This document shows positions 44,651 through 54,474 of a stretch of 64,000 nt of DNA, piece after piece (positions within the stretch are counted from its first letter, which is position 1; the number at the start of each line of letters is the position of its first letter). The position numbers and the translations under genes were made by a program. The notes below the pieces were generated by a model. The model saw only the letters and a program-made list of their open reading frames with translations, was not told where the DNA came from and did not search any database. This DNA comes from Candidatus Gastranaerophilales bacterium (GTDB taxonomy: Bacteria; Cyanobacteriota; Vampirovibrionia; Gastranaerophilales; Gastranaerophilaceae), in assembly GCA_944323725.1 (NCBI GenBank), contig CALUTP010000019.1:62001-126000 (forward strand). The letters run 5' to 3'.

Positions 44651-45376
44651 ATGAGAATTGAGGCAAAAAATCTTATTAAAATATATGGCGATAGAAGTGT
44701 TGTAAATGATGTATCTTTTCACGTTAATAAAGGAGAAGTGGTATGTCTTTTAGGTCCAAACGGAGCCGGAAAAACTACAACGTTCTATATGGTTGTAGGT
44801 CTTGTAAAACCTAATAAAGGGCATATATTTTTAGATGATAAAGATATTTCTGCAATGCCTATGAATGAGAGAGCAAAACTCGGTATTGGATATTTGCCTC
44901 AAGAAGCTTCCATTTTTAGAAAATTAAGCGTTGAAGATAATATTAAATTAGTTCTGGAAATGAATGATAAACTTACAGTTAATGAAAAAAAGAAAAAACT
45001 TGAAGAACTTTTAACCGAATTTGGGGTTGTAAGACTTCGATCTTATCCTGCTGTAGCATTATCAGGTGGAGAAAGACGCAGAGTAGAAATAGCAAGAGCA
45101 CTTGCGGCTAGTCCTGATTTTATGCTTCTTGATGAACCATTTGCAGGGATTGATCCTATTGCGATAGGCGATATCAAAGATAACATAAGAAAAATTTCAG
45201 AAGAAAAGGGGCTTGGGGTATTAATTACTGACCACAACCCTAAAGCTACCCTATCAATTACCGACAGAGCTTATGTTATTTTTGACGGTAAAATTAAAAT
45301 TCAAGGGAAAAGTGAAGAAGTTGCAGTGGATCCTGTTGCAAAAGAATTTTATTTAGGAAAGGATTTTGCTTTATAA
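44651..45376 (+). CDS. lptB: LPS export ABC transporter ATP-binding protein
   Basis: 241 residues; powers extraction of LPS from the inner membrane. Walker A LGPNGAGKTTTFYM near residue 37, signature LSGGERRRVEIARAL near 140 and Walker B FMLLDEPFAGIDP near 160; GYLPQEASIFRKLSV is the Q-loop region typical of LptB. AGGGGAAGC precedes the ATG. The permease gene begins one base after the stop. Confidence 0.95.
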   Translation: MRIEAKNLIKIYGDRSVVNDVSFHVNKGEVVCLLGPNGAGKTTTFYMVVGLVKPNKGHIFLDDKDISAMPMNERAKLGIGYLPQEASIFRKLSVEDNIKLVLEMNDKLTVNEKKKKLEELLTEFGVVRLRSYPAVALSGGERRRVEIARALAASPDFMLLDEPFAGIDPIAIGDIKDNIRKISEEKGLGVLITDHNPKATLSITDRAYVIFDGKIKIQGKSEEVAVDPVAKEFYLGKDFAL

Positions 45377-45377
45377 T

Positions 45378-46490
45378 ATGAGATTCCCAAAAATTTCTAT
45401 TTATGACAGATATATTTTTAATCAGGTTTTAATCACATCTTTTGTAGCAATTTTGCTATTTACTGTTGTATGGATTGCACCTGAAATGCTTTTAAATACT
45501 ATCAAAAAGACTCTAGAAGGTGAATATACTGCTAAAACTGCTGTTTTGGTACTGTTTTACGAGTTACCTAAAATACTCGGTAAAGCATTCCCTGTAGGGT
45601 TATTATTAGGAACATTATTTACTTTTGACAAATTAAGTAAAGATTCTGAATTAACTATTTTTAGAGCTGTAGGACTCTCTTTTCAAAGAATACTTGCTCC
45701 AGTTTTTGTATTAAGTCTTATTGTAACTTGGCTTTGCTTTGTAACTGGAGATAGACTTATACCAATGTCAATTAATAAATTAAATGCAATAAGAGACTCA
45801 CACCCTACCACTCAGTATATTTACACCCAAAAAGATCAAAATGATGTACCAATGCTTGCTGTAATAATCTCAGGATATAGGGATAATGTAATGCATAATT
45901 TGATAGTGCTAGATTTTTCGCAAAAATATTACACAGATGTTCACCAGTTATCAAATATATATTCTGCTCAAAAAGGAACCTATCTAGGTGATAGATGGAA
46001 ATTAGAAGATATCACTCAATATAAAATTTCAAGTGATGGCATTTTTACAGATATTGATAAAATTAAAGAAATGGATATTCTAAAAGGAGATGCTGCCAAA
46101 AATGCTTATACACTTATGACATATTCAACTAAAAAGGAACGGGAAATCACTAATCACGATTTAAAAAATTATATAAAACTTTTGAAAAAAGAAAAATTAG
46201 ATGAAGAATATCGTTATATGTTAAATAAATACTTGCAAAGGTTTTTCCACCCGTTTGTATGTGTGTTACTTGCTATTATGGGAACCCTTCTAGGGTTTAG
46301 TAAACCGAGAGAGCAAAGATTGGTCGGATTTACAATTGCTATTGGGTGTATATTTGTATATTATATTACACTGCCATTTTTTGATTTACTGGCAGAAAAA
46401 GGGGTTCTACCTCCATTAGTTACTGCAATATTCCCGCCGGTAGCATTTTTATGCGCTATAATCGGATTCTACAAATCAAAGGATTTATAA
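45378..46490 (+). CDS. LptF/LptG-family LPS export permease
   Basis: 370 residues, YjgP/YjgQ family. N-terminal ISIYDRYIFNQVLITSFVAI with the first helix, three N-terminal helices, a periplasmic jelly-roll region (about 130-260) and three C-terminal helices (about 285-370). PKILGKAFPVGLLLGTLFTF is the coupling segment. Only one such gene is present here; as in Cyanobacteria, a single LptF/G protein may form a homodimer, or the partner is elsewhere. Start ATG 45378, one base after lptB. Confidence 0.88.
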   Translation: MRFPKISIYDRYIFNQVLITSFVAILLFTVVWIAPEMLLNTIKKTLEGEYTAKTAVLVLFYELPKILGKAFPVGLLLGTLFTFDKLSKDSELTIFRAVGLSFQRILAPVFVLSLIVTWLCFVTGDRLIPMSINKLNAIRDSHPTTQYIYTQKDQNDVPMLAVIISGYRDNVMHNLIVLDFSQKYYTDVHQLSNIYSAQKGTYLGDRWKLEDITQYKISSDGIFTDIDKIKEMDILKGDAAKNAYTLMTYSTKKEREITNHDLKNYIKLLKKEKLDEEYRYMLNKYLQRFFHPFVCVLLAIMGTLLGFSKPREQRLVGFTIAIGCIFVYYITLPFFDLLAEKGVLPPLVTAIFPPVAFLCAIIGFYKSKDL

Positions 46491-47293
46491 TGAAAAAAAT
46501 TTTTTTATTGCTTTTTTGTATATTTTTATGTTCCAGCACAGTAATGGCAAAAGGGAACAATATTGATATAGAATTTGATAATGGGATTTACCATATTATA
46601 TTAAAAGGTGAAAAAATAAAGAAAAAAATTAAAGTATATGCCTCTGAAGACTTAAAAACCAATAAAGAAATTCATCAGGCTGCTAACTCTATTTTAACAA
46701 TTAATGCTGGATTTTTTGATCCTTCAAATGGAAAAACAATTTCATATGTAGTAATGGATGGGCAGACAATGGAAGATCCTATTATGAATGAGAATCTTCT
46801 ATCAAATAAATTTTTAAATAAAAATTTAAATAAAATCTTGAATAGAACAGAATTTAGAATAGTTGACTGTTACGGGAAACTAAAATATGAAATGGTTCCG
46901 CATAATACAAAAGAAGATTTTGAATGCTATGTAAAAGAAGCAGTTCAAGGCGGCCCGCTTATACTACCAGAACTCAGACTTGAGGAAGAACTCTTTATTG
47001 TAAAAGACGGAGATAAAATAATAAGAGAAAGTTCCTCTGTACTTCACAAAACATCAAGAACTGTACTTGGATTAAAAGATGGCGAATTACATATATTAAT
47101 CATTACTGATGACAATCCTATGGATATGTATGAAGTACAAGAATTATGCAAAAAATTAGGATTTGAACGAGCAATGGGGCTTGACGGAGGTAGTTCAACT
47201 TCATTTGACTACAAAAACGAAATCTCTGTAATATCCCAAAAAGGGGACGGAGCAGGAAGAAGACTTAAATCTTTTATTTACATAAAAAAATAA
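46490..47293 (+). CDS. Secreted phosphodiester glycosidase (NAGPA-domain) family protein
   Basis: 267 residues with a signal peptide (about 1-20). The NAGPA/phosphodiester glycosidase domain is recognisable by INAGFFDPSNGKTISYVVMD, the VQGGPLIL segment, SRTVLGLKDG, and AMGLDGGSSTSFDYK near the end. It may act on an envelope phosphodiester glycan. Its ATG shares one base with the stop of the LptF/G gene and AAAGGA lies six bases before it, so it belongs to the lpt operon. Confidence 0.82.
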   Translation: MKKIFLLLFCIFLCSSTVMAKGNNIDIEFDNGIYHIILKGEKIKKKIKVYASEDLKTNKEIHQAANSILTINAGFFDPSNGKTISYVVMDGQTMEDPIMNENLLSNKFLNKNLNKILNRTEFRIVDCYGKLKYEMVPHNTKEDFECYVKEAVQGGPLILPELRLEEELFIVKDGDKIIRESSSVLHKTSRTVLGLKDGELHILIITDDNPMDMYEVQELCKKLGFERAMGLDGGSSTSFDYKNEISVISQKGDGAGRRLKSFIYIKK

Positions 47294-48583
47294 TTATAAA
47301 ATTCTTTTATAAATTGTATTTATATTTTCTAAAAATGCACCTTTATCAAAAATATTTTCAATTTCATCATTTGTTAAACGTGCTGTGACATCAGCATCTT
47401 TTAAAAGATTAGCCTTAAAATCTCCGTCATTTTCAAATGCGTCAAGTGCATTTCTTTGAACAACTCTATAGGCGTCCTCTCTTGTAAGCCCTTTTTCAAC
47501 CAACTCAAGAAGAACTTTTTGGGAGAAAATTATACCGCCAAATTTTTCGGTATTTTTCAGCATATTTTTCTCATGGATAACAAGATTTTTAACAATTCCA
47601 TTAAAACGATTAAGCATAAAATCAACTAGAATCAAACTATCAGGAAAAATTATTCTTTCAGCAGAACTGTGTGAAATATCTCTTTCATGCCAGAGTGGAA
47701 TATTCTCTAAAGCAACAATAGAATTAGCTCTTACAACTCTTGCCAGCCCGCATAAATTTTCACTCAACACCGGATTTTTTTTGTGAGGCATAGCAGAAGA
47801 ACCTTTTTGATTTTTTCCAAATCCTTCCTCGACCTCCAAGACTTCTGTCCTTTGCAAATGTCTGATTTCTGTAGCAAACTGCTCAATTACACTTGCAACA
47901 AGTGCTAATGCCTGCATAAAATATGCGTGGTAATCTCTTGCAATTATTTGTGTAGAAATTCTTGCAGGCTTCAAACCCAAATTCTTACAAGTAATCTCTT
48001 CAATTTTAGGTGAAATATTACTATAAGTACCTACAGGCCCTGAAATTTGGCCTACACGAATCTGCTCAAGAGCATGTCTCAAATTATCCTGCTGACGTTC
48101 AAGAATATCTATCCAAGAACAAATTTTCACTCCAAACGTCATAACTTCTGCATGAATACCATGAGAACGTCCAATACAGACTGTATTTTTGTGCTTTTCA
48201 GCAAGTTCTTTCAAAGATTTTATTGTATCTTCTATATCTTTAAGGATAATTTTGCCGCTGTCCTGAATTTGAAGTGCAAAAGCTGTATCAATTACATCAG
48301 AACTTGTCATTCCTACATGCATATATTTTGCTAAATCACCGAGACTCTCATTTACACAAGTCAAAAATGCAATAACATCATGTTTTACTTCTGCTTCTAT
48401 TTCATCAATTCTTTTAATATCAAATGAAGCTTTTTTCTTTAATTCCTCTATATCCTTTTTAGGGAATTTACCAGTTTTAGCATATGCCTCACATACCGCT
48501 ATTTCTACTTTTAAATAATAAGTAAATTTGGAATTTAAATCCCAAATATTTTTCATTTCTTCACGAGCATATCTATCTATCAT
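47294..48583 (-). CDS. purB: Adenylosuccinate lyase
   Basis: Acts twice in purine synthesis (SAICAR and adenylosuccinate cleavage). 429 residues. The fumarase/aspartase signature GSSAMPHKKNPVLSENL is near residue 260; TSSDVIDTAFALQ near 90 and GRSHGIHAE near 135 are the other active-site regions. ATG 48583 has no ribosome site; GATAAT or TAATAT lies six to eight bases upstream, so this too may be nearly leaderless. Convergent with the glycosidase gene, ending one base apart. Confidence 0.96.
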   Translation of the reverse strand: MIDRYAREEMKNIWDLNSKFTYYLKVEIAVCEAYAKTGKFPKKDIEELKKKASFDIKRIDEIEAEVKHDVIAFLTCVNESLGDLAKYMHVGMTSSDVIDTAFALQIQDSGKIILKDIEDTIKSLKELAEKHKNTVCIGRSHGIHAEVMTFGVKICSWIDILERQQDNLRHALEQIRVGQISGPVGTYSNISPKIEEITCKNLGLKPARISTQIIARDYHAYFMQALALVASVIEQFATEIRHLQRTEVLEVEEGFGKNQKGSSAMPHKKNPVLSENLCGLARVVRANSIVALENIPLWHERDISHSSAERIIFPDSLILVDFMLNRFNGIVKNLVIHEKNMLKNTEKFGGIIFSQKVLLELVEKGLTREDAYRVVQRNALDAFENDGDFKANLLKDADVTARLTNDEIENIFDKGAFLENINTIYKRIL

Positions 48584-48616
48584 ACATTTATATTATCATA
48601 AAAAAATACATATTAA

Positions 48617-48631
48617 TGCTATAATCTTTTT
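48617..48631 (+). promoter_or_regulatory. Extended -10 of the GT4 gene, leaderless configuration
   Basis: TGCTATAAT (48617-48625), an extended -10, is followed by six bases (CTTTTT) and ATG 48632. No ribosome site. It shares a 48-base intergenic region with purB. Confidence 0.65.
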
Positions 48632-49696
48632 ATGAAAATTTTATTTATCACAGACTTATATCCAGTCATAGAAAATGAAAAAAATACACCAAAGACTTTA
48701 TATGATTTTGTTCAAAGTTTTAAGAATTTGGGACATAATGTAAATGTAATTAAACCTAATTTTATTTTAAATTCTTTTATAAGAAAAAAGCCCTTTTATA
48801 AAACCGGATTGTATAATGATATTTTTAATATTAACTACTGGACACCATTTTGGTTTAATGTAAAAAATAAAATTAATCAAAACCTTGATTATGATCTAGT
48901 TATAGCACATATGCCTTCAGGGATTCTTTTTGCTGATAAACTAAAAGTCCCATTCATAGCAGGAATTCATAATTCTGATCTAACAGTACTTACAAGTCCT
49001 ATTTACAAGATACATTTTAGACATAGGCTCTTAAAAGCATTGAAAAATGCAAAATGCATAGCTTGCAGGTCTGAAATTATAAAGAAAAAACTGCTTAATT
49101 TATACCCTGAATTTGTAGAAAAAACTTTCACAGCTCCTTCAGGAATTGATGAGAATATAATCAAAGATACTCTGACGCCATTTCATAATCCAGTAAAAGT
49201 ATTGACCTGTGCAAATTTTAAAAAAAGAAAAAATATTGACAAAGTTATTCTGGCATTAAAAGATATGGAAGGTTTTGAATTAACTGTAATTGGAGATGGT
49301 GATGGCCGAAAAAAATTAGAAAAATTGGATAAAAAAGTAAAATTTACCGGAGCATTACCAAATAATAAAGTCATAGAAATAATGCGAGATAATGATATTT
49401 TCATACTTCCAAGCATAGGCGAAACTTTTGGTATGGTGTATTTAGAGGCTATGGCATCAGGGTGTATTACAATTGGCACAAAAGACGATGGCATTGATGG
49501 CATTATCCAAAATCAAAAAAACGGATTTTTAACAATTCCTGATCCTATAGAAATTAGAAAATTAATTCAATATATAAAAAGTATGGATGAAGAAACCTTA
49601 AAATTATTGCAGCACAATAGTTTATCTACTATTAAGCTATATACAAAAACAGCTTGCGCAGAACAATATTTGCAACAAATTTTTAAGATTTTGTAA
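48632..49696 (+). CDS. Family 4 glycosyltransferase
   Basis: 354 residues, GT-B fold. The N-terminal half begins MKILFITDLYPVIENEKNTP; the C-terminal half has the donor-binding glycosyltransferase-1 signature: VKVLTCANFKKRKNID, IGDGDGRKKLE and FILPSIGETFGMVYLEAMAS with the conserved E-x7-E, near residues 262-285. Sugar and acceptor unknown; LPS or another surface glycan is likely. Stands alone. Confidence 0.9.
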   Translation: MKILFITDLYPVIENEKNTPKTLYDFVQSFKNLGHNVNVIKPNFILNSFIRKKPFYKTGLYNDIFNINYWTPFWFNVKNKINQNLDYDLVIAHMPSGILFADKLKVPFIAGIHNSDLTVLTSPIYKIHFRHRLLKALKNAKCIACRSEIIKKKLLNLYPEFVEKTFTAPSGIDENIIKDTLTPFHNPVKVLTCANFKKRKNIDKVILALKDMEGFELTVIGDGDGRKKLEKLDKKVKFTGALPNNKVIEIMRDNDIFILPSIGETFGMVYLEAMASGCITIGTKDDGIDGIIQNQKNGFLTIPDPIEIRKLIQYIKSMDEETLKLLQHNSLSTIKLYTKTACAEQYLQQIFKIL

Positions 49697-49796
49697 AGAT
49701 TTGACATCATGGGAGCATGTTTTTGCTAGTATTAACTAGTTGGTTAATTTACCCCTTTGGATAAACAGCCGAACATACTCGAAAGGAAGAGAACGA

Positions 49797-51374
49797 ATGA
49801 AAAAACTTTTAACCGTACTTTTTACACTGCAAATTAGCGTACAACAAGCTCAGGCCTTTAGTTTAGATGCTTTTATGGACAAAAATATTGCACCAATTTC
49901 TGACAAAATTGCTAGTTTAATATTTTTTCCAATTCACGTTTTTGGCGCTGATGTTCCAATTATCATTTTTTGGATTTTATTTGCAGGGGTATTTTTCACG
50001 TTCTATTTAAGAGGTATAGCAGTTTGGGGATTTAAACATGCTTTTGATAATGTTTTTAGACCTAAAAAAAATACTAATTCTGATGAAGGTGGAGAAGTAT
50101 CTTCATTTCAAGCATTGATGACAGCATTGTCCGGAACTATCGGTTTAGGAAGTATTGCAGGTGTTGCTATTGCAATTTCAATGGGCGGGCCTGGCGCAGC
50201 ATTTTGGATTATTGTTGGTGCATTATTAGGAATGTCACTAAAATTTGTCGAGGCTGCTCTTGCTGTAAAATATAGAAGATTTAATCTTGACGGCTCAATT
50301 TCTGGGGGGCCTATGCATTATATGGCACATGGTCTGACTAGAAAAAAACTAAGATGGCTTGGACAGCCTTTATCTGTATTATTTGCAATTCTGTGTATAT
50401 GTGGAGGTATCACTGGCGGTAATATGATTCAAATAAATCAGGCTGCAAACCAGTTTGTAAATGTGACTGGCGGTGAAAACGGCTTTATGCATAACCTTCA
50501 CTGGGTGATAGGTCTTGGTATGGCAATTGTTGTAGGACTTATTGTCATAGGCGGGATTAAAAATATTGTTAAAGTTACAGAAAAAATTGTTCCATTAAAA
50601 ATATTTGTATATTTATTTTCTGCACTTGCAGTAATCCTTTGTAATTTTAAGCTTATACCACATGCAGCATGGGTAATAGTAAAAGAAGCATTTCAACCTG
50701 AGTCTATCTATGGGGGAATGTTTGTTGCTATGATTATGGGTTTACGCCGTTCTGTTCAGTCAAATGAGGCTGGTACTGGCTCAGCTCCTATAGTTTATGC
50801 AACTGTCAAAACAGAAGAACCGCTATCTCAAGGGTTTGTTGCATTATTAGACCCATTTTTGACAGGATTTATGTGCACATTGACAGCTTTCGCAATTGTA
50901 ATTACCGGGGTATATAAAACTCATGCAGGACATACCTCAGGTATTGAAATGACATCTGATGCAATTTCATCAGTTATGCCATTCTTCCCTAAATTACTCG
51001 CTGGAATTGTTCTTTTGTATGCATTGTCTACAATTATAAGCTGGGCTTATTATGGTCAAAAATCTTGGAACTTCCTTTTTGGGGAAGGAAAGAAAAGAAC
51101 TCTTGCTTTCCAATTTTTATACTGTGCATTTATAGTAATAGGCTCTGTATTAAATGTAACTTCAGTAATTAATATTACTGATGCTATGATGATAGCAATG
51201 TCTATCCCTAATATTATAGCTATGTATATCCTAGCCCCAGAGGTTAAAAAAGATTTAAAAGCATACTGCCAGAAATACAGATTAGGTAAAGTAATTAACA
51301 GAGACTGGCTGGCAGAGGTTCCTGTAACTGTTAATAAAGATGAGGAGGTCTTATGTCCGAACAACAAATTATAG
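49797..51374 (+). CDS. Sodium:alanine (AGCS family) symporter
   Basis: 525 residues, about eleven membrane segments. AGCS hallmarks: the helix-1 region after a signal-like N-terminus, FQALMTALSGTIGLGSIAGV, GGPGAAFWIIVGALLG, and NEAGTGSAPIVYATVKTE near residue 325. Imports alanine or glycine with Na+. ATG 49797 has AAAGGAAGAG upstream; the in-frame start at 49740 lacks one. A perfect TTGACA lies at about 49701 in a likely promoter. Overlaps the next gene by 22 bases. Confidence 0.95.
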   Translation: MKKLLTVLFTLQISVQQAQAFSLDAFMDKNIAPISDKIASLIFFPIHVFGADVPIIIFWILFAGVFFTFYLRGIAVWGFKHAFDNVFRPKKNTNSDEGGEVSSFQALMTALSGTIGLGSIAGVAIAISMGGPGAAFWIIVGALLGMSLKFVEAALAVKYRRFNLDGSISGGPMHYMAHGLTRKKLRWLGQPLSVLFAILCICGGITGGNMIQINQAANQFVNVTGGENGFMHNLHWVIGLGMAIVVGLIVIGGIKNIVKVTEKIVPLKIFVYLFSALAVILCNFKLIPHAAWVIVKEAFQPESIYGGMFVAMIMGLRRSVQSNEAGTGSAPIVYATVKTEEPLSQGFVALLDPFLTGFMCTLTAFAIVITGVYKTHAGHTSGIEMTSDAISSVMPFFPKLLAGIVLLYALSTIISWAYYGQKSWNFLFGEGKKRTLAFQFLYCAFIVIGSVLNVTSVINITDAMMIAMSIPNIIAMYILAPEVKKDLKAYCQKYRLGKVINRDWLAEVPVTVNKDEEVLCPNNKL

Positions 51375-51631
51375 TAACTGTATCTGGTGTAGATAAAGTT
51401 GGCATTGTAGCAAAAGTCACAGCAGTTCTTGCTAAATATGAAGTAAATATTGAGGACATAAAACAAACATTAATGCAAGGCCATTTTGTAATGTTTTTGC
51501 TAGGAAATATTGAGAAATCAAAATATAATTTCAAAGAAATAAAAGAAGCTCTTACTGAAACTGGAAAAGAATTAGGTATGGAAATCTGGGTGCAAAGAAA
51601 AGAAATATTTGATAATATGCACATGGTCTAA
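51353..51631 (+). CDS. ACT-domain protein (UPF0237 type)
   Basis: 92 residues, a single ACT amino-acid-binding regulatory domain: IVTVSGVDKVGIVAKVTAVL and VNIEDIKQTLMQGHFVMFLL. GAGGAGG lies four bases before the ATG, inside the end of the symporter gene, so translation is coupled. It may sense the transported amino acid, which the overlap supports, but no target is known. Confidence 0.9.
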   Translation: MSEQQIIVTVSGVDKVGIVAKVTAVLAKYEVNIEDIKQTLMQGHFVMFLLGNIEKSKYNFKEIKEALTETGKELGMEIWVQRKEIFDNMHMV

Positions 51632-51633
51632 AA

Positions 51634-52605
51634 TTATAAAAGGCCAAAAGATTTTTTTAAAGAAATAATTTTGTCATAAGACTTTTCAATACTCTCAAAA
51701 AGCTCGTTATTATTACGGGCTTTTTTTGCTATGGTCTCTATAGCATCAATTACATCACTATTGGAATTTCTATGTATAAACATATTTAATCCTGCTTTTA
51801 TACCCATTTCAAAAGCCTCAGCTAGACCATACTTTGATACTCCTTTCATCATCATATCATCAGAAATTATTACTCCATCAAAATTTAAATCATTTCTAAG
51901 ATATGATAAGGCATTTATACTTAAACTGGCAGGTATAATTTCTTTATCAAAACAAGTACAATGAAGATGAGCTGCCATAATCATTTCTATACCATTTTTA
52001 ACTGCAGAATTAAAAGGTTTAATATGAGTTTTTTCCATCTCATCCAATGATAAATTAATTTCAGGAAGAGTCAAATGACTATCTGCATTAGCATCACCAT
52101 GTCCTGGAAAATGTTTTACACAAGGAATAATTTCATTTTCTCTATACGCTTGTGAAACAATTTTTTCAGCTTTAATAACATCTTCTGCATTATTTGAAAA
52201 AGCTCTCTCCCCTATTATTGGATTTTCAGGGTTAGTATTTACATCAATACATGGAGCAAAATTTAAATTTATACCATAACTTTTTAATTCTTGTGCAATG
52301 TCTATTGTTTGACTTTTTAAAAAATCAACTCCCTTTTCGAATGCAAATTTTGCAGACAAATATTTCTTCCCATTATGAATATTTTCAGTACGTTCTACTC
52401 GCCCGCCTTCTTGGTCAATCGACAAAAAAGGACTAATCTTTGCTTGGGATTTAATTTCATTACACAAATTTCTAAACTGCTCAGAGGTTTGAATATCTCT
52501 TGTAAAAAAAATCACACCACCGAGAGAATTTTCAAGAGCAGTCCGATATCCATCGACATCTAGCCCGAGTATGAACATTTGATAGAGCTTTTCTTTAATA
52601 TCCAT
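51634..52605 (-). CDS. nagZ: Beta-N-acetylhexosaminidase (GH3, NagZ type)
   Basis: Cleaves GlcNAc from anhydromuropeptides in peptidoglycan recycling. 323 residues without signal peptide, hence cytoplasmic. The GH3 landmarks are DQEGGRVER near residue 63, KHFPGHGDANADSHLTLPEI near 163 (the catalytic His/Asp loop of NagZ) and GVIISDDMMM near 243 with the nucleophile Asp. Last gene of a three-gene minus-strand unit with 13 bases to the gene before it. Confidence 0.94.
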   Translation of the reverse strand: MDIKEKLYQMFILGLDVDGYRTALENSLGGVIFFTRDIQTSEQFRNLCNEIKSQAKISPFLSIDQEGGRVERTENIHNGKKYLSAKFAFEKGVDFLKSQTIDIAQELKSYGINLNFAPCIDVNTNPENPIIGERAFSNNAEDVIKAEKIVSQAYRENEIIPCVKHFPGHGDANADSHLTLPEINLSLDEMEKTHIKPFNSAVKNGIEMIMAAHLHCTCFDKEIIPASLSINALSYLRNDLNFDGVIISDDMMMKGVSKYGLAEAFEMGIKAGLNMFIHRNSNSDVIDAIETIAKKARNNNELFESIEKSYDKIISLKKSFGLL

Positions 52606-52618
52606 AAATTTTTAAATC

Positions 52619-53203
52619 CTATAAAACAATTTCGTATAAATTATAAAGCTCAGGGAGTTTACCATTTTCTACAACTTCTTCTATTTTTGTAAAAACAGCA
52701 TCAGCATCAGACTTTGCTATAACTTTTACTGAAGCAGGTAATTTTATATCATTAGTTGTCTTCAATTCAGTAAACCCTTTATTTTCTACTAAAAATTCTT
52801 TATAAGCTTTCAAAATTCCCCAATATTTTTCATCTATTTCATATTCCTGCCCGAGATAATATTTTACATCTTTTTTAAATTGTGCAAGATAAGAATAAAC
52901 AAAATCAACCTCAGAAATAGTTTCTGCTTCATTGTATTCTCCACCACAGCAAAAATTATTTAAAATAGGTTTATTATCAATAGTTTTAATTGCATCTGCC
53001 CATAATAGACAACCAAGGTAAAATGCTAAATAATCATCAATCAGTTTTTTTATTTTAGGGAAAAACATTTTAAATTGATTTTTTTTCTGACCAAAATTTT
53101 TAAATTTATTCAATGTGCCATAAACGTATTCAATATTAGGAATAATTGCAGAAATATGTGCAACAAATCCTGGATCAAATTGTACTCCATCTTCAAAATT
53201 CAT
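52619..53203 (-). CDS. Hypothetical 194-residue protein
   Basis: No family recognised. Soluble, mixed alpha/beta composition, acidic; a paired CC in NNFCCGGEYNEAET near residue 88, and long helical stretches on both sides. No signal peptide. AAGGAG lies eight bases before ATG 53203; the in-frame ATG at 53209 directly touches the AAGGAGAG and is less likely. Between a secreted hydrolase gene and nagZ, so an envelope or recycling role is conceivable but not shown. Confidence 0.65.
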   Translation of the reverse strand: MNFEDGVQFDPGFVAHISAIIPNIEYVYGTLNKFKNFGQKKNQFKMFFPKIKKLIDDYLAFYLGCLLWADAIKTIDNKPILNNFCCGGEYNEAETISEVDFVYSYLAQFKKDVKYYLGQEYEIDEKYWGILKAYKEFLVENKGFTELKTTNDIKLPASVKVIAKSDADAVFTKIEEVVENGKLPELYNLYEIVL

Positions 53204-53215
53204 TTCCATCTCTCC

Positions 53216-54400
53216 TTATATATCTGATGTATATTTACGCTTTTTTATCATTTTGAGCTGAAAATCTTTATCATACATAAACTTATAGCCTATTACATAA
53301 GATTTTGCTACTTCTTTAGAAAAAGTTTTTCTAGCTGACCAATATGATGTATGAGCAAGCAAAAATGTCCTCTTACTCCATACTGTAGAATTATCAAAAA
53401 CAAATCCGCTTGGATTATCTAATTTTATATTAGCTTTTGTTTGAATATCATCTAAAGTAAGATTCTGCGTTGATGGATATCCCATAGGATCTTCTTTAAA
53501 ATTGACAGTCAAAAGGAATAATCCATCTTCCATAATATACCTAAGTAAAAATCTATTATAATAAGTGAGCTCATAATCAGAATCTGCCAGATCTGAATAA
53601 AAAAGTACCAGAGGACTTGCATAATTAACAACCCCTTTAAGTACTCCTTCTGGAGCACAAGCATCTTCCGTTGCTTCATTTAAATTGAGATAATTTTGTT
53701 TAAAAGTTACAGGATTTTTATCCACTACCAAATGTCCAGCAGAAGTTACAGCACCAAGATTTGCCTTTGATAATGCTGAAATACAAGTGTTTTGCATTGG
53801 ATTTTCACTTACAAATTTTCTTATATCATCACTTACATCAACAGCTTGGAATAAATCATTTACATTTAAATATCTTAACTTATTAAACATATATTCATAA
53901 GTGATAAAACTCCCAGCAGAATAACCATATAGAACTACTTTATTTCCTTTAGCATTTTCAGCTTTTACCATTGTATTCAAATCATCAAGAATCGGGAGCA
54001 TATGATGAGATTTTTGAACCCATATAGCATCATGCAAAAAACCGGCAATCAAAGATCTTACGCCATAAGCTATCGTTGGACTAAATGCCTTTGAAATATC
54101 AAGCTGACGTTCTACAAATTCTAAATCCTTCTTACTTTTATCTCCCCAAAAGAAAATCACAGGACTTTCATTTATTTGATATTTACCATTGTTCAAAAAA
54201 AGCTGATAAGCTTCTTCGTTTTTAATAAAACTCTCTCGCATTTTAGGATGAAGCTTATTTACACCTTTTTCAAACCAATTTTTCATTTTTTCATCGTTAT
54301 TATTTGAACCATTTATATAAATAAAACTTATATTATCCTGAGCATAGGAAATATTCTGTAATAATAACAGGATTGAAAAAATACACAAAATCTTTTTCAT
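53216..54400 (-). CDS. Secreted alpha/beta-hydrolase-like protein
   Basis: 394 residues. Signal peptide about 1-20 (FSILLLLQNISYAQD). KVVLYGYSAGSFITYEYMF near residue 160 is a nucleophile elbow (GxSxG with Ser in GYSAG), so an esterase or lipase fold is likely; the Asp and His of the triad cannot be placed with certainty (HTSYWSARK near 360 is a candidate His). Heads the three-gene unit with the unknown protein and nagZ. Preceded by TAAAAT and six bases, with no ribosome site. Confidence 0.72.
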   Translation of the reverse strand: MKKILCIFSILLLLQNISYAQDNISFIYINGSNNNDEKMKNWFEKGVNKLHPKMRESFIKNEEAYQLFLNNGKYQINESPVIFFWGDKSKKDLEFVERQLDISKAFSPTIAYGVRSLIAGFLHDAIWVQKSHHMLPILDDLNTMVKAENAKGNKVVLYGYSAGSFITYEYMFNKLRYLNVNDLFQAVDVSDDIRKFVSENPMQNTCISALSKANLGAVTSAGHLVVDKNPVTFKQNYLNLNEATEDACAPEGVLKGVVNYASPLVLFYSDLADSDYELTYYNRFLLRYIMEDGLFLLTVNFKEDPMGYPSTQNLTLDDIQTKANIKLDNPSGFVFDNSTVWSKRTFLLAHTSYWSARKTFSKEVAKSYVIGYKFMYDKDFQLKMIKKRKYTSDI

Positions 54401-54412
54401 AAAAATATTTTA
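54401..54412 (-). promoter_or_regulatory. -10 box of the hydrolase-nagZ unit, leaderless configuration
   Basis: On the minus strand TAAAAT (54412-54407), six bases (ATTTTT), ATG 54400. No ribosome site. Confidence 0.5.
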
Positions 54413-54437
54413 TCATAGAAAAAATAAATAAAATACC

Positions 54438-54464
54438 AAAAAAACCCGTAAAAGTATTTACGGG
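54438..54464 (-). terminator. Rho-independent terminator after the aquaporin gene
   Basis: CCCGTAAA and TTTACGGG with a four-base loop; on the minus strand the hairpin is followed by seven Ts. Confidence 0.88.
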
Positions 54465-54474
54465 CTTAAAAAAA